64,000 bases of DNA, taken from NCBI GenBank assembly GCA_965279195.1, contig CBDIHP010000042.1, forward strand, positions 1 to 64,000, given 5' to 3'. The notes under the pieces are model-generated. The model was not told the origin of the DNA. It saw nothing but the letters and a program-made list of their open reading frames with translations, and did no database searches. Positions 8,466-19,000 of this stretch are shown here, in pieces (within the stretch, counting starts at the first letter, position 1; every line of letters begins with the position of its first letter). The position numbers were made by a program, and so were the translations under genes. Source of the DNA: CBDIHP01 sp965279195 (lineage in GTDB: Bacteria > Planctomycetota > Planctomycetia > Isosphaerales > Isosphaeraceae).

Positions 8466-9659
8466 TCAGCCCTGGAGGAAGGTCTCGATGGCGTCGAAGC
8501 CGCGTTCGAGGGTGACGAGGTCGGTGGCGAAGGAGAGGCGGGCGTAGCCCTCGATGCCGAAGGCCGAGCCCATCACCAACGCGACGTGGGCGGAGGCCAG
8601 CGCGGTGAGGCAGAACGAGGTCGAGTCGGTGATCTGACGGCCGCCCAGGGTTCTGCCGAAGTGCTTCGAGACATTCATGAAGGCGTAGAACGCCCCGCCC
8701 GGGGGGACGCAGGTCACGTCCGGCAAGGCGTCGATCCGCTCCAGGACGTACGCCCGGCGTTTCTTGAACTGGGTCAGCATCACGGCAACGGAGTCCTGCG
8801 GCCCGGCGACGGCTTCGAGGGCCGCCCACTGGCTCACCGAGCAGGGGTTGCTCGTCTCCTGGCTCTGGAGGTCGCCCATGAACTTCGAGACGTCCGCCGG
8901 CCCGACCGACCAGCCGATGCGCCAGCCGGTCATCGCGTAGGTCTTGCTCACGCCCGAGATCGTGATCGTCCGCTCGGCCAGGCCGGGGCGGAGGGTCGCG
9001 AAGCAGGTGGCGACCGAATCGCCGTAGAGGAGCTGCTCGTAGATCTCGTCCGAGAGCACGCCGACGTTCGTCTGGAGCACCGCGTCGGCCAGGGCTTCCA
9101 ACTCGGCCCGATCGTAGACCACGCCGGTCGGGTTCGACGGGCTGTTGATCATCAGCAGTTTGGTCTTCGGCGTGACCGCGTTCAGGAACTGCTGCGGCGT
9201 CAGCTTGAAGCCGGCCGACTCGGGGGTGTCGAGGATCACCGGGGTCGCGCCGGTGAGCTTGACCAGGTCGGCGTAGCTGACCCAGTACGGCGCCGGGATG
9301 ATGACCTCGTCGCCGGGGCCGCAGACCGCCATCAGGGCGTTGTGGATCGAGTGCTTGGCGCCGTTGGAGACAACGACTTGCGCCGCGGTCGCAGGCAGGC
9401 CAATCTTCTTCGTGTAGTGCTCGGCGATGGCCGAACGCAGCTCGGGGATGCCGGCGGGCGGGGTGTAGTGGGTCTGGCCCGACCTTATGGCGCGGAAGGC
9501 CGCGTCCTGGATATTCTCGGGGGTTTTGAAGTCCGGCTCGCCGAGCGCGAAGTCCAGGACGTCCACCCCTTCCGACTTGAGTCGCTTGGCCTCGGCGGCC
9601 ATCGCCAGGGTGGCCGACGGGGCAATCAACTTCGAACGCTCGGCCAGTTTCAACGCCAT
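8466..9659 (-). CDS. Aspartate aminotransferase (class I, AspB/AspC type)
   Basis: 397 residues from the ATG at 9659, chosen because GAGG lies seven bases upstream and MALKLAERSKLIAPSATLAM is the usual family N-terminus; an in-frame GTG at 9704 would add 15 residues. It catalyses PLP-dependent transfer between aspartate and 2-oxoglutarate in the cytoplasm. Visible motifs are 'DFALGEPDFKTP', 'SNGAKHSIHNAL' (phosphate-binding), 'INSPSNPTGVVY', 'LSDEIYE' (Asp to the pyridine N) and ISGVSKTYAMTGWRIGW with the Schiff-base K239. Length and order match bacterial subgroup I-gamma enzymes. Monocistronic by context. Confidence 0.92.
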   Translation of the reverse strand: MALKLAERSKLIAPSATLAMAAEAKRLKSEGVDVLDFALGEPDFKTPENIQDAAFRAIRSGQTHYTPPAGIPELRSAIAEHYTKKIGLPATAAQVVVSNGAKHSIHNALMAVCGPGDEVIIPAPYWVSYADLVKLTGATPVILDTPESAGFKLTPQQFLNAVTPKTKLLMINSPSNPTGVVYDRAELEALADAVLQTNVGVLSDEIYEQLLYGDSVATCFATLRPGLAERTITISGVSKTYAMTGWRIGWSVGPADVSKFMGDLQSQETSNPCSVSQWAALEAVAGPQDSVAVMLTQFKKRRAYVLERIDALPDVTCVPPGGAFYAFMNVSKHFGRTLGGRQITDSTSFCLTALASAHVALVMGSAFGIEGYARLSFATDLVTLERGFDAIETFLQG

Positions 9660-9917
9660 CGCGACCTCGCCCTCTCCGCTCTCAACGGTCCAGCCACCCG
9701 ACACGCCTCGACACGACCCGCGGCCGCGACGTTCGGCCCCGCCAGGATAACAGCCCGCCCGCGCGGAGTCACCCGTCCGACCCGATGCCCGGGCCCACCG
9801 TCGGGCCCCGAAACGCTCAAGGCACCCGCCGCCTCCTCCGATCCGAACGTCAAAAGGGAGAAGCTGTAGTGTCCGGGATGACCCGGTGGACTTTCTTGCC
9901 CAAACCTCCTACTTTTC

Positions 9918-9945
9918 TTGATCCTCGTCAATGGCGTGGTAACAT
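9918..9945 (+). promoter_or_regulatory. Candidate sigma70-like promoter for the stand-alone ketosynthase
   Basis: TTGATC (9918-9923), 16-base spacer, TAACAT (9940-9945). It implies a leader of about 190 bases before the ATG at 10146. The rest of the 9660-10145 gap holds no gene and no repeat I can recognise. Confidence 0.4.
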
Positions 9946-10145
9946 GTGGGTAAGAGTCGTGAGACACGACCTGTGGGTTGTTTCGTAGGGATAGGTGGTT
10001 CACGGAGGCTGGGGGTTCGGTGTGGACTTTCCGGCATTCGAGTCGAACCTTTTTCGCTACGACAATCCTCAGTTCGGGGTGGAACGCCTCGCCCATTGAT
10101 CGGCAACCTGAGCTGGCACCCCGGAATTGATCGAGGGGGATCGTG

Positions 10146-11426
10146 ATGCGTCGCGTGGTGGTGACAGGTCTGGGAATTGTGTCGCCCAACGGGATCGGTC
10201 GCGCCGACTTCAGCGAGGCGATCAGCGAGGGGCGTTCGGGCGTCAGCCGGATCGAGAGCATCGACACGACCGGCCAGACGATCAAGATCGCGGGCGAGGT
10301 CAAGAACTTCGACCCGATGCCCTACCTCGGCGAGCACAAGAAGCAGCTCAAGGTGATGAGCCGCGCGGTGCAGTTCGCCGTCGGTGCGGGGGCGATGGCG
10401 GTCAAGGACGCCGAGCTGGACATCCACAAGCTCGACCCCGCCCGCTTCGGCGTCTGCATGGGGACCGGGATCACGCCGGTGGACATCGCCGAGTTCGCCG
10501 GGCCGATCGCCCGGGGGATCAACAACGACGGGGCCTTCGAGATCGGCCGGTTCGCCGAGGCGACCTCGGAGTCGATCTTCCCGCTCTGGCTGCTCAAGCA
10601 CCTGCCGAACATGGCGGCGGCCCACCTCTCGATCCTCCACCACGCCATGGGCCCGAATAACACGGTCGTCACCGCCTGTGCGGCGGGCACCCAGGCGATC
10701 GGCGAGGCCTTCCGGCTGATCGGCCGGGGCGACGCCGACGTGATGCTGGCCGGCGGCTGCGACAGCCGGCTCGACCCCCTGCTCCTCGTCGCCTACCAGG
10801 CCATGAAGGCGGTCAGCAGTTCGACCCGGCCCGCGTCCGAGGTCTCTCGCCCGTTCGACGGCGAGCGAGACGGCTTCGTCCTGGGCGAAGGGGCGGCCGT
10901 CCTGGTGCTGGAGTCGCTCCAGAGGGCCCGGCGCCGCAAGGCGACCATCTACGCCGAGATCACGGGCTACGGCTCGTCGTTCGACGCCTACGGCATCACC
11001 CGGCCCGAACCCGAAGGCAAGGGCGCGGCCCTGTCGATGCAGGCCGCCCTCCGCGAGGCCCGGCTGGACCCCTCGGACATCGACTACATCAACGCCCACG
11101 GCACCTCGACCCGGCTCAACGACCTGATGGAGACCGTCGCGGTCAAGCGGGTCTTCGGTCACCGGGCCGGTTCGATCCCAATCAGCTCGCAGAAGTCGAT
11201 GGTCGGCCACCTGATCGGGGCGTCGGGTGCCCTCGAAGCGGCGGCCACCGCCCTGTCCCTCCAGCGCGGGGTGGTGCCTCCGACGATCAATCAGGCCACG
11301 CCCGACCCCGATTGCGACCTGGATTACGTCCCAAACACCGCCCGCGAGATGTCGCTCAACTCCGCGATCTCCAACAGCTTCGGGTTCGGCGGCCAGAACG
11401 CGTCGCTCGTGATGACCCGGTTCTGA
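10146..11426 (+). CDS. Beta-ketoacyl-ACP synthase, FabF-like (KAS II family)
   Basis: 426 residues. The ATG at 10146 is preferred over the overlapping GTG at 10143 because MRRVVVTGLG is the family start and GAGGGGG lies just upstream. It performs decarboxylative Claisen condensation of malonyl-ACP with an acyl chain. The triad is intact: C178 in VTACAAGTQ, H318 in NAHGTST and H355 in KSMVGHLIGASG. No other acyl-assembly gene adjoins it; the related block is 48 kb away in the same orientation. It is clearly similar to the intact ketosynthase at 62157 but lacks that protein's longer middle insertion. It may be a housekeeping FabF or part of a dispersed specialised pathway. Confidence 0.9.
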   Translation: MRRVVVTGLGIVSPNGIGRADFSEAISEGRSGVSRIESIDTTGQTIKIAGEVKNFDPMPYLGEHKKQLKVMSRAVQFAVGAGAMAVKDAELDIHKLDPARFGVCMGTGITPVDIAEFAGPIARGINNDGAFEIGRFAEATSESIFPLWLLKHLPNMAAAHLSILHHAMGPNNTVVTACAAGTQAIGEAFRLIGRGDADVMLAGGCDSRLDPLLLVAYQAMKAVSSSTRPASEVSRPFDGERDGFVLGEGAAVLVLESLQRARRRKATIYAEITGYGSSFDAYGITRPEPEGKGAALSMQAALREARLDPSDIDYINAHGTSTRLNDLMETVAVKRVFGHRAGSIPISSQKSMVGHLIGASGALEAAATALSLQRGVVPPTINQATPDPDCDLDYVPNTAREMSLNSAISNSFGFGGQNASLVMTRF

Positions 11427-11625
11427 ACGGGATGATTCATGGTTGATGGGTGATGGGTTGGCCGGAACTCGGCCGACCCCTCGCCGCGACTTGCCCGGCA
11501 CGTCGATTACTTGACTTTGGCAATTAATCTGGTCGAAACGCCGGAATTGCGTATGATTCCCTCCGAATGATGTTCGTCACGGATGACGATCCCGATCGGA
11601 ATGGCCAGGAGGGGTGCGGAGGTTC

Positions 11626-14535
11626 ATGGAGAGCCCCCGTCCTTTATTCATCGTCGCGGCCTGGATTGGCCTCTGGGCGGGCGTGTCGCCCGGGGCCGAT
11701 GGATGGCCGTCGCACTCCCGGTTGCCCGTGCCGGAGGGGATCCCTCGGTACGAGATTGGGGTTCGCGTGGACGTCGCCCGACGCCTGGCGATCGCCCGCG
11801 AGCGGGTCCGGTTCACGAACCGGACGACGAATGAGGTCCGGGAGCTCGTCTTCCACGTCTACCCCCGGTTCAGGGTCGCCGACGCCGACTGGAACCTCCT
11901 GGGCAAGACCATGGAGGTCCTCCGGCTCAGCCCCGACGAGGCAATGGACCGCCAGGGCCGGCGGCTCTCGGTCCAGCGGGCGAGCCTGGATGGCAAGGAC
12001 CTGACCGTCCGGTTCGACGAGGCGGTCGACACCATCATGACGTTGGACCTCCCCTCCCCCGTGAAGCCCGGGGCGTCGGTGGAGGTCGAGATCGACTTCC
12101 GGGTCGAGCTGCCCGACAAGTGGGGCCGCTGGGGCCAGCACGACGGCATCACCTACCTCGCCAACTGGTACCCCGTCCTCGCCTATCACGACCAGAAAGG
12201 GTGGGAGAAGACCCCCTTCGTCCCCTGGCACCAGCCGTGGCACCAGGAGGCCGGGCAGTACCGTGTGACGGTCGACCTGCCCTCGGACCAGATGGTCGCC
12301 TCGACCGGCTCGATCGTCTCGACCCAGCAAGTGGACGAGGGTTGGAAGCGGTTGAAGATCGAGACGGCCCCGGCGCGTGACTTCGCGCTCGTCTGCTCGT
12401 CACGCTTTCAGGCGTTCGAGCGCAAGGCCGGCGAGACCCGCGTGCGGGTGCTGGCCCTGCCCGAGACGGCCGAGAACGCGAAGGCTTGCCTCGACTTCGC
12501 CTGCGAGGTCATCCCGCTCTACGAGGCCTGGTTCGGGCCGTACTTCGACGAGGAGTTCGAGATCGTCACCTCGTACTTCGGCTGGAACGGCAACGAGTGT
12601 GCGGGCCTGGTGATGATCGATCAAAGGGTCATGAATCTCCCCTCGGTGGGCGTCCGCTACCTGGACCATCTGGTCTCGCACGAGACCTTGCACCAGTGGT
12701 TCTGGAACACCGTCGGCACCGACGGATATGCCGAGACGTTCATGGACGAGGGGATCGTGTCGGCCGTGACGGCCCGCCGGCTCGACGCCAAGTACGGCCG
12801 GAACGGCTCGCTGGTCGTCTGGCCCAGGGGGCTGGGTTGGCTGCCGACGATCGGCCGCGAGGACATGCGTCTGTCGGGCTACTACGGCTGGCGGGCCAAG
12901 GGGAACGGCGGCCCGGTGCTCCAGGACCTGAAGACCATGGGCAACCTCAGCGCCCTCTTCAGCCTGGCCTACGACCGGGGCGGCAAGGTCATCAACATGG
13001 TCGAGAACCGCCTCGGGCCCGAGCGGTTCGAGGCGTTCTTCCGCAAGATCTACCATGATTATGCGTTCAAGACCCTCTCCTTCGCCGACTTCCGGCGCGA
13101 GCTGGCGGCCTTCGACCCCGGACAGAACTGGGACGATTTCCTCGACGGCTGGCTGATCGAGCACGCCGACACCGACTGGTCGGTCGAGCGGGTCAGCATC
13201 GGCGGGGCCGACGACAAGGGCGTCCACCCGGTCACGATCGAGGTCAAGCAGAAGCGGGAGATGCTGGAGCCGACCGTCGTCCTCTGCGACTGCGACGCCT
13301 CCGAGATCCGCGTCCCCCTCTGGCCCGAGCGGGGCGACTACGAGGTCCCGGGCGCGAAGGTCAGCCGCAAGGGGGACACCTGGACGATCCAGGTCGACGC
13401 CCCCGTCCGCCCCAGGCAGGTCGAGGTCGACCCCGACCACGCCCTGCTCGACGCCGTGCCCGACAACAACCGCTGGAAGCCCGAGGTCGCCTGGCGGGTC
13501 ACCCCCTTGATGACGCCCCTGGACGAGTCGTCCACCTTCCAGGCGTACGACCGCATCTCGGTCGTCGCCGGGCCGTTCATCGACATGTACGCACGCGGCG
13601 GCTTCAAGGTCGGCATCCAGCGCCTGGAGAAGTGGCAGCTCACCGCCTGGGCCGGCACCGAGCCCGCCCTCCGCGAGGCCATCTTCGGCGGCCAGTTGCT
13701 CTTCCCGCACACGCCGTTCCCCAGGTGGGTCTCCGGCATCTTCTACGAAGAAGGTTTGTACAACTTTTATAATGACAAGCGGCACTCGGGCGGTCGCCTC
13801 TTCACGCGTTACAAGTTCCTCGAAACCTCCAGCTTCCTGACCGAGGACCAGGGCTTCGCCGAACTCTACCTCGGCACCGGCAACGAATTCTGGCAGGGGG
13901 ACGACGGCCGTCCCGTGAACGGCAACCTCACGGCCATCGGAGGCCGGCTCCGGGCGAGCACGCTGTTCCCGGTCTGGGACCCGGTCGGAGGGAACCTGCT
14001 GGAACTGACCGTCGAGCGCGGGGACCGCGCCATCGGCTCGAAGTATGACTACGTCCGCATGACCGGCGAGGTCGGCGTGGTCCGCGCGTTGCCCGAGTCG
14101 ACCGGCGCGTACTTCTCGAAGACCAAGCTCGCCCTCCGCGCCTACGGCGGCTGGGCGTTCCCCGACGACCAGCCGTATTTCCGGCTCGGCGGCGGGCGTC
14201 GCCTGCGGGGGCTCGACCTCACGCAGTACACCGGCAGCGCCGTCTGGCTGGGGACGGCCGAGTGGCGGTTCCCGATCTGGGCCGACATGAATCAGGGCGA
14301 TCCCACCGGGTTGCTGCACGGCCAGAACCTCTTCGGCTCGCTCTTCTACGACGTGGGCCAGTCCTACCTGCGGGGGAACTTCAGCCCGGTGGTGCACAGC
14401 GTCGGGTTCGGGCTGAGGCTGGACGTCTCGCTGTTCTCGTTCCTGGAGCGGGCGGCGTTGCGCATGGACATCGCGCAGCCCATCGGGATCGGCCGGGGTC
14501 CGGTGCTCTGGTTCGGGCTCAATCAGGTGTTCTGA
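11626..14535 (+). CDS. M1-family (gluzincin) metallopeptidase fused to a C-terminal outer-membrane beta-barrel
   Basis: 969 residues. The ATG at 11626 is chosen (GGAGG just upstream); a GTG at 11614 would add four residues but abuts the AGGAGG. A signal peptide is evident (residues 1-~24, hydrophobic LFIVAAWIGLWAGVSPGA). Residues ~35-540 match the M1 aminopeptidase fold: GWNGNECAGLVMI corresponds to the GxMEN region, and the zinc site is H352-E-T-L-H356 with E375 exactly 18 residues later. After a linker, residues ~620-969 look like a beta-barrel of the Omp85/surface-antigen type ('LGGGRRLRGLDLTQYTGSA', ending in aromatic ...WFGLNQVF, a BAM-type C-terminal signal). The peptidase would therefore be tethered to the outer membrane. 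Confidence 0.8.
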   Translation: MESPRPLFIVAAWIGLWAGVSPGADGWPSHSRLPVPEGIPRYEIGVRVDVARRLAIARERVRFTNRTTNEVRELVFHVYPRFRVADADWNLLGKTMEVLRLSPDEAMDRQGRRLSVQRASLDGKDLTVRFDEAVDTIMTLDLPSPVKPGASVEVEIDFRVELPDKWGRWGQHDGITYLANWYPVLAYHDQKGWEKTPFVPWHQPWHQEAGQYRVTVDLPSDQMVASTGSIVSTQQVDEGWKRLKIETAPARDFALVCSSRFQAFERKAGETRVRVLALPETAENAKACLDFACEVIPLYEAWFGPYFDEEFEIVTSYFGWNGNECAGLVMIDQRVMNLPSVGVRYLDHLVSHETLHQWFWNTVGTDGYAETFMDEGIVSAVTARRLDAKYGRNGSLVVWPRGLGWLPTIGREDMRLSGYYGWRAKGNGGPVLQDLKTMGNLSALFSLAYDRGGKVINMVENRLGPERFEAFFRKIYHDYAFKTLSFADFRRELAAFDPGQNWDDFLDGWLIEHADTDWSVERVSIGGADDKGVHPVTIEVKQKREMLEPTVVLCDCDASEIRVPLWPERGDYEVPGAKVSRKGDTWTIQVDAPVRPRQVEVDPDHALLDAVPDNNRWKPEVAWRVTPLMTPLDESSTFQAYDRISVVAGPFIDMYARGGFKVGIQRLEKWQLTAWAGTEPALREAIFGGQLLFPHTPFPRWVSGIFYEEGLYNFYNDKRHSGGRLFTRYKFLETSSFLTEDQGFAELYLGTGNEFWQGDDGRPVNGNLTAIGGRLRASTLFPVWDPVGGNLLELTVERGDRAIGSKYDYVRMTGEVGVVRALPESTGAYFSKTKLALRAYGGWAFPDDQPYFRLGGGRRLRGLDLTQYTGSAVWLGTAEWRFPIWADMNQGDPTGLLHGQNLFGSLFYDVGQSYLRGNFSPVVHSVGFGLRLDVSLFSFLERAALRMDIAQPIGIGRGPVLWFGLNQVF

Positions 14536-14611
14536 GGCATCCGTCGGGTTAAGATCGGGGACGGAGAACCACGCCCCGAACTGCCCTGACTCGCACACGG
14601 ACGCGCCTCGG

Positions 14612-15997
14612 ATGCTGCAACGCCGCCTGAAGCTGTTCCCCGCCGTCAGCCTGAACATGTCGATGATGGTCGGCGTCGGGCCGTTCCTGACGATCCCGAT
14701 CCTGCTCCAGTTCGTGCTGGGTCCGTATGCCCTGCTCGGCTGGGTGCTGGGCGCGATCCTGGCCATCTGCAACGGCCTGGTCTGGAGCGAACTCTCGTCG
14801 GCATTCCCCGGATCCGGGGGGACCTATCACTTCTTCGATGCGATCTACGGCGAGTCTCGCCTCGGGCGGGCCCTGAAATTCCTCTTCGTCTGGCAGTTCC
14901 TGATCAGCGGGCCGCTGGAACTGGCGTCCGGAATGATCGGCTTCAAGGATTACGCCGCCTACATCTGGCCGGGCCTGAAACAGACCCTCTGTGGCGTGAC
15001 CTGGACCTGGCCCTGGGCGGGCGAGCCCAGCGTCTGGACGATCCAGGCCGGGCACCTGCTGGCGATGGCCGCGATGGCGGGGATTGTTCTGCTGGCCTAC
15101 CGGCGGATCGAGGCGGCTGCGAAACTGATGGTGGTGCTCTGGGTCGGGATGCTCGCGACCGTCGCCTGGGTGATCCTCGAAGGGCTCTTCCGGTTCGACC
15201 CGAAGACGGCGTTCGACTTCCCGTCGAACCCATTCGAGCCGATGAGTCCGTTCCTCGGCCTCGGGGGCACGCTCCGCCTGGCGATGTACGCCTACCTCGG
15301 CTACTACCAGATCTGCTACCTCGGCGACGAGGTGGTCGCCCCCGAGAAGAACATCCCGCGCTCGATCGGGATCTCGGTCGTCGCGGTGGCGGCGATTTAT
15401 TTGAGCATGAACCTGGGGATCTTCGGCGTCGTCCCCTGGCGCGAGGTGGTCGGCTCGTCGTCGATCGCGAGCGACTTCCTGGCGAGGGTCCATGGCCCCT
15501 GGGCGGGCTCGCTCGTGAGCCTGATGGTGATGTGGACGGCCGTCGCCGCCTGCTTCGCGGCCGTCCTGAGCTACAGCCGCGTCCCCTACGCCGCCGCGAA
15601 GGCCGGGCACTTCTTCAAGGCATTGGCCGTGACGCATCCGACGGGGGATTTCCCGCATCGGTCGCTGCTCCTTCTCGGCGCCATCGCCATCCTGGCGTGC
15701 CTCTGCGACCTGTCGATCGTCATCGATGCGTTGCTCACCTCGCGGATCCTGATCCAGTTCCTGGCGCAGGTGGCGTCGGTGGTTTACATCCGGCGCCGGC
15801 CGGACCTCGCGGCGAGGCTGCCGTTCCGGATGTGGCTCTATCCGCTGCCGGCCCTGGTCGCGGCGGTGGGGTGGATCTGGATCTTCGCGTCGTCGCCGCC
15901 GGCGGTGATCCTGTTCGGGCTGGGGACGATGGCGTTGGGGCTCCTGGCGTTCGCGGTGCGCGACCGGGGCGTTCCGTCGGGACCCGCCATCGTGTAG
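14612..15997 (+). CDS. APC-superfamily amino acid permease
   Basis: 461 residues with about twelve hydrophobic helices. The first contains 'VSLNMSMMVGVGPFLTIPILL', matching the unwound TM1 of the LeuT-fold APC family, and TM2-3 contain the conserved 'WSELSSAFPGSGGTYHFF' (family consensus ...aELas.fP.sGG.Y.y). It would import amino acids or a related organic cation by symport or antiport across the inner membrane. The substrate is not readable. No strong ribosome-binding site precedes the ATG. The next gene begins 65 bases downstream but belongs to an unrelated family. Confidence 0.85.
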   Translation: MLQRRLKLFPAVSLNMSMMVGVGPFLTIPILLQFVLGPYALLGWVLGAILAICNGLVWSELSSAFPGSGGTYHFFDAIYGESRLGRALKFLFVWQFLISGPLELASGMIGFKDYAAYIWPGLKQTLCGVTWTWPWAGEPSVWTIQAGHLLAMAAMAGIVLLAYRRIEAAAKLMVVLWVGMLATVAWVILEGLFRFDPKTAFDFPSNPFEPMSPFLGLGGTLRLAMYAYLGYYQICYLGDEVVAPEKNIPRSIGISVVAVAAIYLSMNLGIFGVVPWREVVGSSSIASDFLARVHGPWAGSLVSLMVMWTAVAACFAAVLSYSRVPYAAAKAGHFFKALAVTHPTGDFPHRSLLLLGAIAILACLCDLSIVIDALLTSRILIQFLAQVASVVYIRRRPDLAARLPFRMWLYPLPALVAAVGWIWIFASSPPAVILFGLGTMALGLLAFAVRDRGVPSGPAIV

Positions 15998-16061
15998 AAC
16001 TCAGGGATCCGACCCGCCGGCTCCCCCCCGCCCTGCCCGCCCACCCGAGGACTTGCGCATC

Positions 16062-19000
16062 ATGAACAGGCTCGCGATCGTCCCGCTGCTCCTCCTCGGG
16101 CTGGCCGGATCGGCCCCGGCCGCCGACTCGAAGTCGTTCGAGGTCGGCCTGGCGAAGGTCGACATCACGCCCGAGTTCCCCGTCCGCATGGGGGGCTACC
16201 TCGTCCGCACCAAGGAACTCGTGGGTGTGGATCAGAAGGTCTACGCCAAGGCGCTGGCCATCAGCGCACCGGGACGGGGGCCGGTCGTCCTGATCTCGGT
16301 GGACACGCTGGGAGTCTCCGACGCCGCCGTCTCGGCGCTGGCCGAGCGCCTGGCGAAGGAAGGCGTCAGCCGCGAGTCGCTCACCGTCTCGGCGTCGCAC
16401 ACACACTCGGCCCCCTGCCTCACGGATGTGGCCCCTCATATCTTCGGAAAAAAGCTCGTCGATGAGGAGCAGGAGCGGGTCGACCGTTACACGGGGATCT
16501 TCCGCAAGAAGCTCGAAGAGGTCGCCCTCGCCGCCCTCAAGGATCGCAAGCCGGCGACGCTCTCGTGGGCCGAGGGGAAGACGGGCTTCGCGGCCAACCG
16601 CCGCACGAAGGGCGGGCCGATCGATCACGCCCTGCCGGTGCTGCGGATCGCCTCGCCCGACGGGAAGGTGCGCGGGGTGGTCGTGAACTATGCCTGCCAC
16701 TGCACGACCTGCTTTCCGGCCGTGAACAAGGTCAGCGGCGACTGGGCCGGGCACGCGCAGGCCGAGATCGAGGCCGATTTTCCGGGTGCGATCGCGATGA
16801 CCGTGATCGGCTGCGGGGCCGACGCCAACCCGACCAAGCCCAGGGGGCAGTCGGAGGAATCGTGTCGCATCCATGGCCGAGGGATCGCCGATGAGGTCAA
16901 GCGACTCTTCGCCGGACCGATGGTCTCGCTGAATGAGTTTCCCGTTACGAAACTCCGGAAGTTCCGGTTGGCCCTGGAATCGGCCCCGACCCGCGACCAG
17001 CTCAAGGCCCTGATCGAGAAGGGCGGCCCGCCGGGCTACAACGCGTCGGTCTTCCTGGCGAGGCTCGACCGGGGCGAGGCCATCCCCGAGACGGTCGAAT
17101 ACTCGGTCCAGACATGGGCCTTCGGGGACGACCTGCTGATGGTCTTCCTGCCGGGCGAGGTCGTGGTCGACTACGTCCTGCGGATCAAGAAGGAACTCGA
17201 CGGCAGGCGGGTCTGGGTGACCGCCTACTCGAATGACGCTCCCTGCTACATCCCCTCGGAGCGGATCCTCAGGGAAGGTGGTTACGAGGGCGGCGGCGCG
17301 ATGGTGTATTACGCCCAGCCGACGAAGTTCAAGGCGGGGCTTGAGAATGTGATCATCGACGAGGTCAAGGCCCAGGCGCCGGCGGCCTACAAGCGAATCA
17401 CCGCCGGGCCCGGGACGCCGCCGTCGATGTCGCCCGAAGATTCGCTCAAGGCGATCGTGGTTCCGAAGGGGTTCAAGGTCGAACTCGTCGCCGCGGAGCC
17501 GCTCGTCGTGGACCCGGTCGCGATCGACTGGGGCACCGACGGCAAGCTCTGGGTCTGCGAGATGCGGGATTATCCCACGGGCATCGACGGCAACTGGAAG
17601 CCCGGCGGGACCGTCAGCTACCTCGAAGACACCGACAAGGACGGCAAATATGACAAATCGACGCTGTTCGCCACGGGATACCCCTTCCCCACCGGCGTGA
17701 TGGCCTGGCGCAAGGGTGTGCTCCTGTCCGCCGCGCCCGAAATCATCTACCTCGAAGACACCGACGGTGACGGCAAGGCCGACCTCAAGAAAGTGCTTTT
17801 CCGGGGGTTCGCCACCGAGAACTACCAGGCGAGGGTCAACGGCCTGTCTTACAACCTCGACAACTGGGTCCACGGCGCCAACGGCCTGATCGGCGGCTCG
17901 ATAAAGGGGACGGCGACGGGCAAGACGGTGGACATCGGCGGCCGGGACTTCCGGATCCGGCCCGACACCGGCGTGATGGAGCCCGCCTCGGGCCTGACCC
18001 AGCAGGGACGCATCCACGACGACTGGGGCAACCAGTTCGGCGGCAACAACTCGGCCTGGATCCAGAATTACCCCTTCCCCGACCACTACGCCCGACGCAA
18101 CCCCGATGTCGCCGTCCCCGGCCCGACGGTCTACCTGCCGCAGGGGCCCGAGTCGTCGCGAATCTACCCGGCGGGCGAGCTCGGCGAGCGCTACAACCAC
18201 CCCGAGAGCGCCAATCACGTCACCTCGGCGTGCAGCCCGATGATCTACCGGGATGCGCTGCTGCCGGGTCTGAAGGGGAATGCGTTCATCTGCGAACCCG
18301 TTCATAACGTGGTCCATCGCGAGGTCGTCGAGCCGAAGGGCGTGACCTTCGCCAGCCATCGGGCCCCGGGCGAGGACGCGTCGGAATTCCTCGGCTCGAC
18401 CGACCACTGGTTCCGCCCGGTGCAGGTTCGGACGGGGCCGGACGGGGCGATCTATGTCGTCGACATGTATCGTTATGTGATCGAACACCCGCGCTGGATC
18501 TCCCCCGAGCGGCTCGCCAGCCTGAACTTCCGCGCGGGCGACGCGATGGGGCGGATCTACCGGGTCGTCCCCGACGGCACCCCGGCGCGGCCTATCCCAG
18601 TCCTCGACTCGCTCTCGACGCCCGAGCTGGCGAAGGCCATCGACAGCCCCAACGGCACGCTCCGCGACAACGTCCAGCGCCTCATGGTCCACCGGGGCGA
18701 CACCGGCGCGGGCCCCGGCCTGCGCGAGGTGGCCGCGAAGAGTGCTCATCCCGAGGCCCGGGTCCAGGCCCTGTGCGCGATCGAAGGCCTGCACGCGTTG
18801 ACGCCCGGGGATGTGCTCAATGGCTTGAAGGATCCTCACCCCGGCGTGCGACGCCAGGCGGTCCGGCTCGCCGAGCCGTTCCTCGGCAAGGATGAGGCGA
18901 TCGGCGCGAGGGTGCTCGCCCTCGCGACCGATCGGGATGCGCCGCTGCGTTTCCAGGTCGCCCTGAGCCTCGGCGGCTGGGACGATCTTCGTTCCTCAAA

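Noticed and set aside
11552..11557. TATGAT as the -10 of the M1 peptidase gene
   Set aside because: Good hexamer, but no acceptable -35 at the right distance; left out of the feature list.
15735..18839. 1034-codon minus-strand open frame opposite the ceramidase/dehydrogenase fusion
   Set aside because: Same shadow effect; no motif, and the plus-strand protein is recognised along its whole length.
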